The notes below the pieces were generated by a model. It did no database searches, was not told the DNA's origin, and was given only the letters and a program-made list of their open reading frames with translations. A stretch of DNA of 64,000 bases from Billgrantia antri (GTDB lineage Bacteria > Pseudomonadota > Gammaproteobacteria > Pseudomonadales > Halomonadaceae), in NCBI RefSeq assembly GCF_019430905.1, contig NZ_JAHYCA010000007.1, positions 248,001 through 312,000 on the forward strand. Reading direction: 5' to 3'. Below are positions 59,459 through 64,000 of the stretch, piece by piece; position 1 is the first letter of the stretch, and every line of letters begins with the position of its first letter. The position numbers and the translations under genes were made by a program.

Positions 59459-60250
59459 CTAGAAACAGTGTTCCTCAGCCGGGAAGCGGCGCGCCTTGAC
59501 GTCCTCGTGATAGCGACGGAAGGCGCCGGGAATGTCATCGGCCTCGGCCATGAAGTTCTTGACGAAGCGCGGTGTGCGGCCATGGGTGACGCCGAGCACG
59601 TCGTGCAGGACGAGGATCTGGCCATCGGTATCCGGGCCGGCGCCGATGCCGATCACCGGCACCTGGAGGGCCTCGGTAACGGCCTTGCCCAGGCTGGCCG
59701 GCACGCACTCGAGCAGGATGGCCGAGGCACCGGCTTCGACCAGGGTGCGGGCATCCTCGAGGATCTGTGCGGCGCGCTCGGCGTCGCGGCCCTGGACCTT
59801 GTAGCCGCCGAGCTGGTAGACGGTCTGGGGCGTCAGGCCCAGGTGGGCGCACACCGGCACGCCGCGGCGAGTCAGCTCGCGGATACCGTCGGCCATCCAC
59901 GCTTCGCCCTCGACCTTGACGATTTCAGCGCCGGCACGCATCAGCTCGCCGGCATCGTTCAGCAGGCGCTCGTTGCTGGCATTGCTCATGAACGGCAGGT
60001 CTGCCATCAGCAGACTTGCTCCTTTGGCGCGGGCGGTACAGCGGGTGTGATAACAGATGTCGTCGAGGGTCACCGGCAGGGTGCTGGCATGGCCCTGAAG
60101 CACCATGCCCAGCGAATCGCCGACCAGCAGTACCTCGATGCCCGCTTCGGTGGCGGTGCGTGCGAAGGAGGCATCGTAGGCGGTCAGACAGCTGAAGGTT
60201 TCGCCTGAGCGCTTGTAGGCCTGCAGCGTGCTTAGCGTGACGGTTTTCAT
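59459..60250 (-). CDS. panB: 3-methyl-2-oxobutanoate hydroxymethyltransferase
   Basis: Adds a hydroxymethyl group from methylene-tetrahydrofolate to ketoisovalerate, the first step of pantoate synthesis. 263 residues. Motifs: [36 protein letters not shown] and [15 protein letters not shown] with the metal and substrate ligands. First of panB-panC-panD. The 108-base gap upstream holds repeats shared with the crcZ promoter region. Confidence 0.97.
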   Translation of the reverse strand: MKTVTLSTLQAYKRSGETFSCLTAYDASFARTATEAGIEVLLVGDSLGMVLQGHASTLPVTLDDICYHTRCTARAKGASLLMADLPFMSNASNERLLNDAGELMRAGAEIVKVEGEAWMADGIRELTRRGVPVCAHLGLTPQTVYQLGGYKVQGRDAERAAQILEDARTLVEAGASAILLECVPASLGKAVTEALQVPVIGIGAGPDTDGQILVLHDVLGVTHGRTPRFVKNFMAEADDIPGAFRRYHEDVKARRFPAEEHCF

Positions 60251-60311
60251 GGCGTGCTCTCGTTATGTTCCGGGCGCCTGGCTGGAGCGGTGGTGCCAAG
60301 GCAGCGCCTGA

Positions 60312-60382
60312 TTGTTACCAGAATGAGGTGGTCGTGTCGACCGGTAACACCTTGCGCCTCAGTTCCCGCTGTCAGGTAACAC
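60312..60382. promoter_or_regulatory. GTGTTACC-type sites upstream of panB
   Basis: TTGTTACC at 60312-60319 and GGTAACAC at 60343-60350 and 60375-60382, spaced 31-32 bases (three helical turns). The same octamer pair flanks the enhancer region of the predicted crcZ gene. The last copy lies in the 3' end of folK. No good sigma-54 promoter accompanies them here. Confidence 0.45.
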
Positions 60383-60862
60383 TTCGACTTCACCAGCCGA
60401 GGCGAGCGTTTCCGCCAGCTCAGCGATGCGACGCCCATCCGGCAGCTGCAGCCGCGGCGCCAGCTCGGCGAGCGGCAGCAGCACGAAGGCACGGGCCGCC
60501 ATTTCACGGTGCGGCACCTGCAGTCGCGGCAATATCAGAGTCTCATTTCCGTACAGTAGCAGGTCGAGGTCGAGGGTGCGGGGCCCCCAGTGGCGCTGAC
60601 GCACGCGGCGATGCCGCTGCTCCAGCGCCTGCAGCTGGTCGAGCAGGGCCAGCGGCGAGAGGCGTGTGCGCAGGTGGATGACGGCATTGATGAAATCCGG
60701 CTGGTCCTGCGGCCCGACCGGACGGCTGCGATACAGCCGCGAGGCGGCGGCTCGCTCGGTCAGGGGCAGGGTATTCAGCTCCCCATAGGCGCGGCAGACC
60801 TGATCGACCGGATCGTCGAGATTACTGCCTAAGCCGACGTATGTGTCGACGAGAGGCGTCAT
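60359..60862 (-). CDS. folK: 2-amino-4-hydroxy-6-hydroxymethyldihydropteridine pyrophosphokinase
   Basis: Transfers pyrophosphate to the pterin just before FolP acts. 167 residues from ATG 60862, which overlaps the pcnB stop (ATGA). Motifs: TYVGLGSNLDDP, SRLYRSRPVGPQDQPDFINAV-type substrate loop, RHWGPRTLDLDLLLYG with the metal-binding DxD, and VPHREMAARAFVL. pcnB-folK-panBCD is the pseudomonad order. Confidence 0.95.
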   Translation of the reverse strand: MTPLVDTYVGLGSNLDDPVDQVCRAYGELNTLPLTERAAASRLYRSRPVGPQDQPDFINAVIHLRTRLSPLALLDQLQALEQRHRRVRQRHWGPRTLDLDLLLYGNETLILPRLQVPHREMAARAFVLLPLAELAPRLQLPDGRRIAELAETLASAGEVEVLPDSGN

Positions 60863-62259
60863 GAGGGACCGGAGGGACTGCGCCGTCGGCGTTTGCGCGG
60901 GCGCCGCCGCCGGGGGGTGTTGCCGCCGGGTCCGGTATCGGCCCCCGCCTTTTCGAGCAGGCGCCGTTGCTCGTGCTCGTCGCCCTCCTGATAGGCCGTC
61001 CACCACTCGCCAAGCCCGGGCTCTATCTCGCCGGCGGACTCGCGCAGCAGCAGGAAGTCGTAGGCGGCGCGAAAGCGCGGATGCTCGCGGGTCTGCAGTG
61101 CGCGCTTGCCGCGGCGCTGGGGCAGGCGCTGCTGGAGGTCCCAGATGTCGCGCATCGGCAGGCTGAAGCGCTTGGGCACCGAAATGTGCTTCAACTGGCG
61201 CGACAGCACCTGCTGCGAGGCGAGCTGCAGTGCGGGGATGGGTGGCATGCCCTCGGCTTCCAGAACGCTCTGGCGGCGCTGTACGGGGCCCCACAGCAAG
61301 GCGGCGAAGAGGAAGGCGGGAGTCACCGGCTTCTCCTCGTGAATGCGTCTGTCGGTGCTGGCCAAGGCCTCCTCTAGGAGCGGCTCCGCCCAGGACAGTT
61401 CGGCCATGGCCTCATCGGTCTCGGGGAACAGCATGGCGAACAGGCCGTAGTGGCGCAGCAGGCGGAAGGTCTCCACGCCGTGCCCGGCCATGAACAGCTT
61501 GAGCACCTCGTCGAATAGCCGCGCGGGAGGAATCTGCAGCAACAGCGGCGCCAGCTCGTGGATCGGGGCTTCCGAATCCGGCGCGATATGGAAGTCGAGC
61601 TTGGCGGCGAAGCGCACCGCACGCAGCATGCGTACCGGGTCCTCGCGATAGCGCACGGCCGGGTCGCCGATCAGGCGCAGGGTGCGCGATTCGATATCGC
61701 GCATGCCATCGGCAAAGTCGTGTATGGAGAAATCGGCAATGCTGTAGTAGATCGCATTGACGGTGAAGTCGCGGCGAATGGCGTCTTCCTGAATATTGCC
61801 CCAGACGTTGTCGCGCAGCAGCAGGCCATGCTCCGACTGCTGGGCGATATGGTCGCCGTGGTCGTCGCTGTGAGTGCCGCGGAAAGTGGTGACCTCGATC
61901 ACCTCGCGGCCGAAGCGCACATGCACGATGCGGAAGCGGCGACCGATGATGCGCGAGTTGCGGAACAGTTCGCGCACCTGTTCCGGCGTGGCATCGGTGG
62001 CGACATCGAAATCCTTGGGCATCTTGCCGAGCAGGGAATCGCGAATGCAGCCGCCGACCAGGTAGGCCTCGAACCCAGCGTTATGCAGACGATAGAGCAC
62101 CTTCAGTGCCGCCTCGCTGAAGTGCTGGCGCGAAATGGGGTGCTGGTCGCGGGGAACGATTCGAGGGCCTGCCTGCCCCCCGGAAGCGTCCTGGGGGCCG
62201 AAGAGTGTCCTGAGATGTGTGCCAGGGCTCTGCAGAAAGCGGGTAAATCCTTTGAACAT
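60859..62259 (-). CDS. pcnB: Poly(A) polymerase I
   Basis: Adds 3' poly(A) tails that speed RNA decay. 466 residues from ATG 62259 (FKGFTRFLQS); an upstream ATG at 62316 is possible but adds unlike residues. Nucleotidyltransferase head YLVGGCIRDSLLGKMPKDFDVATDA, then DFTVNAIYY and RYREDPVRMLRAVRFAAKL typical of the family. The C-terminus is very basic (RRRRPRKRRRRS), which suits RNA binding. The sRNA terminator lies 115 bases upstream. Confidence 0.95.
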   Translation of the reverse strand: MFKGFTRFLQSPGTHLRTLFGPQDASGGQAGPRIVPRDQHPISRQHFSEAALKVLYRLHNAGFEAYLVGGCIRDSLLGKMPKDFDVATDATPEQVRELFRNSRIIGRRFRIVHVRFGREVIEVTTFRGTHSDDHGDHIAQQSEHGLLLRDNVWGNIQEDAIRRDFTVNAIYYSIADFSIHDFADGMRDIESRTLRLIGDPAVRYREDPVRMLRAVRFAAKLDFHIAPDSEAPIHELAPLLLQIPPARLFDEVLKLFMAGHGVETFRLLRHYGLFAMLFPETDEAMAELSWAEPLLEEALASTDRRIHEEKPVTPAFLFAALLWGPVQRRQSVLEAEGMPPIPALQLASQQVLSRQLKHISVPKRFSLPMRDIWDLQQRLPQRRGKRALQTREHPRFRAAYDFLLLRESAGEIEPGLGEWWTAYQEGDEHEQRRLLEKAGADTGPGGNTPRRRRPRKRRRRSPSGPS

Positions 62260-62365
62260 GCGGCGATTTCGACTCGCAGTGTGCGAAAGTTGTAGAGTGT
62301 AGCCGACCACCGACACCTTGCAAAGCGGCGGACGTTCTCACCGCAGGGACCTGGCAGGAATGTGC

Positions 62366-62873
62366 AAAGCAAAAGAGGAGGCCGTTGGGCCTCCTCTGAC
62401 AAGCTAAACGGTGCTGCGTCCTTGCGGCTGTTTCTTCTTCGTGATGGCGCATCGCCTTGAATACGCACCACAGTCACCAAGAGTCACAGGCAAACAGTGT
62501 TGTTGTGATTGTTGACGTTCCTGGTTGCGACCGCCTCGTATTCAAAACAATAATCCAACCACGACGGCACAGGAGGTATGCCTGCCTTCGGCTTGTTGAT
62601 GTTGTTGCCGAAGGTGCGCTCTTGCGGCCATTGTTCTTGTTGTTGGCCGGGGCTGGCGCGTCGCGTCCTGATGGATCCGGTGCTTCGCTTCCGTCTTGTT
62701 GTTGTTGGCGAACAAAGCGAAGGGCGGCATTTCCCGGGGCATCTTGTTGTTGTTGCCCCTTGACCGCATCCTTTTCACAGCCTGCCATTGTTGTTGTTGG
62801 TGCAGGCTCTGCCTTCCCCTGGTGCCTTGTTTTTGTTGTTGGCTCGGGGGGCAGCCGGATGTTGTTTTTCTTG
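62366..62873 (-). ncRNA. crcZ: Predicted CrcZ-like Hfq/Crc-decoy small RNA
   Basis: A roughly 508-base RNA predicted from about 62873 (from the sigma-54 promoter) to the terminator at 62397-62366. On the minus strand it has six long AAN-repeat runs, at about 62872-62859, 62840-62825, 62800-62788, 62757-62744, 62707-62694 and 62646-62631 (for example AACAACAAGAACAA), plus weaker ones near 62607-62593 and 62515-62498. Runs of this AANAANAA type are the catabolite-activity motifs by which Pseudomonas CrcZ captures Hfq/Crc. The place between cbrB and pcnB is the same as in Pseudomonas. It lacks a credible protein-coding frame. The gap 62260-63111 otherwise holds only the control elements listed. 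Confidence 0.8.
62374..62397 (-). terminator. Intrinsic terminator of the predicted sRNA
   Basis: On the minus strand AGAGGAGGCC pairs with GGCCTCCTCT around CAAC, followed by TTTGCTTT. It precedes pcnB by 115 bases. Confidence 0.85.
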
Positions 62874-62883
62874 CCTTGGTAGT

Positions 62884-62900
62884 TGCACGGCACATGCCAA
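62884..62900 (-). promoter_or_regulatory. Sigma-54 promoter of the predicted sRNA
   Basis: The minus strand reads TTGGCATGTGCCGTGCA: 15 of 17 positions match TTGGCACGNNNNTTGCA, with the essential GG (62898-62897) and GC (62886-62885) exactly ten bases apart. It predicts a start near 62873, directly at the first AAN-repeat motif. CbrB, encoded just upstream, is the obvious activator. Confidence 0.85.
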
Positions 62901-62973
62901 CAAGTCTTTTATTGCATGAAAATCAATAGCATGAAGTTTGCTCTCGGAAGTGCCCAGACGTTGCGTGGCTGAT

Positions 62974-63026
62974 GTGTTACCTCCACTGCGCCATGTCGGG
63001 GCAATTTCTGGGTGGGAAGGTAACAC
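62974..63026. promoter_or_regulatory. Candidate CbrB upstream activating sequence
   Basis: GTGTTACC (62974-62981) and GGTAACAC (63019-63026) form an inverted octamer pair 45 bases apart, centred about 125 bases upstream of the predicted sRNA start, the usual range for an enhancer-binding protein. Confidence 0.6.
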
Positions 63027-63054
63027 CTGGTGCAAGCGAGCCCTGCGTGGCACG

Positions 63055-63089
63055 AAAAAAGCGCCTGCGGCGAGTCGGCCGAGGCGCTT
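63055..63089 (-). terminator. Intrinsic terminator of cbrB
   Basis: AAGCGCCT and AGGCGCTT with an inner CGGC/GCCG stem; the minus strand then has six T. It isolates cbrB from the sRNA promoter. Confidence 0.88.
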
Positions 63090-63111
63090 GGACATTAGTC
63101 TTAGATGGACG

Positions 63112-64000
63112 TCATGCGCTGCTACGCCGTGCCTGCTTCTTGCGCGGGATACCGAGACGTTGGCGACGCTCCCACAGGCATTTGCGGCTGATGCCCAGTT
63201 TCTGGGCGAGCTCCGTTTCGCTCATGTGATCCTGGTGTTCCAGGACGAAGTGCTGGAAGTAATCCTCTAGCGACAGATCCTCCTCGTCCTCACTTTCTTC
63301 GTCCCGTGCCTGGTCGGTCGGTATCGATCTTGGCTCCACGACGCTGCGGTGCTGAGCGGCAGGGCTCGGGTTCAGCCCCAGGTCGTCGGGGTGAATCAGG
63401 TGGCCTTCGGCCAGGATCACACCACGCTCGAGGGCATTCTCGAGCTCACGTACGTTGCCTGGCCAAGGGTAGTCGCGGATTTCGCGATGCGCCGCGCGTG
63501 ACAGGCGAAGCCCGTCACGCCGGTGTCGGCGACAGGCCTTCTCCAGCAGGGCGTCGGCGATCAGCAGGATGTCGTCCTCGCGCTCGCGCAGCGGCGGCAG
63601 ATCGATCTGCATCACGTTCAGGCGGTAGTACAGGTCGAGACGAAACTCGCCGGTCTTGGACAGGGCTCGCAGGTCGCGGTGGGTGGCAGCGATCAAGCGC
63701 ACGTCGACATGGCGGGTCTCGACCGAGCCGATGCGCCGGATCTCGCCTTCCTGAAGCACTCGCAGGAGGCGCGCCTGAGCATCCAGCGGCAGTTCGCCGA
63801 TCTCATCGAGGAACAGGGTGCCGCCGTCGGCGGCCTCCACCAGGCCGGTACGGGCGGCACTGGCACCGGTAAAGGCCCCCTTCTCATGTCCGAACAGCTC
63901 CGACTCGATCAGGGTCTCGGGGATGGCGGCACAGTTGACGCAGATCAGCGGCGCGTGGATGCGCTGGCTCTGCTGGTGTATGGCGCGTGCCACCAGCTCC
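63112..64000 (-). CDS. cbrB: Sigma-54-dependent response regulator CbrB, C-terminal part (runs off window)
   Basis: NtrC-family enhancer-binding protein; with sensor CbrA it controls carbon/nitrogen balance in pseudomonads, mainly through CrcZ. About 296 residues are in the window; the receiver domain and the ATPase start are outside. The AAA+ core has [12 protein letters not shown] with the sigma-54-contact GAFTGA loop, and [24 protein letters not shown] with Walker B and arginine residues. After an acidic linker comes [20 protein letters not shown] and [21 protein letters not shown], the characteristic CbrB C-terminal end with its helix-turn-helix. Supports the CrcZ call next door. Confidence 0.92.
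   Translation of the reverse strand, partial: ELVARAIHQQSQRIHAPLICVNCAAIPETLIESELFGHEKGAFTGASAARTGLVEAADGGTLFLDEIGELPLDAQARLLRVLQEGEIRRIGSVETRHVDVRLIAATHRDLRALSKTGEFRLDLYYRLNVMQIDLPPLREREDDILLIADALLEKACRRHRRDGLRLSRAAHREIRDYPWPGNVRELENALERGVILAEGHLIHPDDLGLNPSPAAQHRSVVEPRSIPTDQARDEESEDEEDLSLEDYFQHFVLEHQDHMSETELAQKLGISRKCLWERRQRLGIPRKKQARRSSA

Noticed and set aside
60284..60299. Sigma-54 promoter upstream of panB
   Set aside because: The -24 half (TTGGCAC) is good but the -12 GC is missing at the required spacing (CC instead).
62457..62893. Open frames on both strands in the cbrB-pcnB gap (141, 139 and 117 residues)
   Set aside because: They are products of the AAC/TTG repeats (runs of Val or Asn/Gln/Thr), have no ribosome sites or family motifs, and fall inside the predicted sRNA.

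Overview
The window is one contiguous piece of a GC-rich gammaproteobacterial chromosome. Gene order and protein type suggest a Halomonas-like member of the Halomonadaceae: a divergent argH/hemC pair, the secG-leuU-metY-rimP-nusA-infB-rbfA-truB-rpsO-pnp series, Pseudomonas-type cbrB-[sRNA]-pcnB-folK-panBCD, many acidic low-complexity linkers, and a Pseudomonas-type Fur. The taxonomic call is inferred from gene order and remembered protein similarity, not from a search. Almost everything is housekeeping. I see no prophage, insertion sequence, integrase, CRISPR array or toxin-antitoxin locus.

Layout. 1-5.5 kb: 5' half of argH (minus) facing hemC-hemD-hemX-hemY (tetrapyrrole synthesis). 5.5-10.6 kb (minus): a PQQ glucose-type dehydrogenase whose membrane part is a separate small gene, and a YbiO-like MscS channel. 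10.8-11.7 kb: an orphan terminator and a two-gene fluoride channel (crcB pair). 11.7-16.8 kb: pgi, mgsA and pyk (minus) opposite gap, with palindromes in the shared promoter region. 17-22.2 kb: a small lipoprotein, an aspartokinase, the carboxy(nor)spermidine decarboxylase/dehydrogenase pair, and a Crp/Fnr regulator. 22.3-25.2 kb: tmRNA, smpB, ratA, rnfH, bamE, fur. 25.3-31.1 kb: recN, then grpE-dnaK-dnaJ with two sigma-32 promoters. 31.2-34.4 kb: a DUF2218 protein, an EamA transporter and a fusion of a Clp1-like P-loop kinase with an RNase Z-like nuclease. 34.5-40.8 kb: dapB, a repeat element, an attenuator-like leader, carA-carB-greA. 40.8-47.7 kb: yhbY, rlmE, ftsH, folP, glmM, tpiA, secG. 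47.7-56.8 kb: two tRNAs and the rimP-to-pnp translation/RNA-decay cluster. 56.9-64 kb (minus): thiolase, panD, panC, panB, folK, pcnB, an 850-base gap holding a predicted CrcZ-like sRNA, and the end of cbrB.

Most interesting regions. (1) Between cbrB and pcnB, the minus strand carries a near-consensus sigma-54 promoter, six long AAN-repeat stretches (the Hfq/Crc-binding motif type) and an intrinsic terminator: the full layout of a CrcZ-type decoy RNA, apparently outside Pseudomonas. (2) A single 656-residue protein joins an RNA-kinase-like P-loop domain to an RNase Z-like metallo-beta-lactamase domain with all visible metal ligands. (3) A membrane glucose dehydrogenase is split into overlapping membrane and catalytic genes. 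(4) An aspartokinase sits beside the enzymes that consume aspartate semialdehyde for (nor)spermidine.
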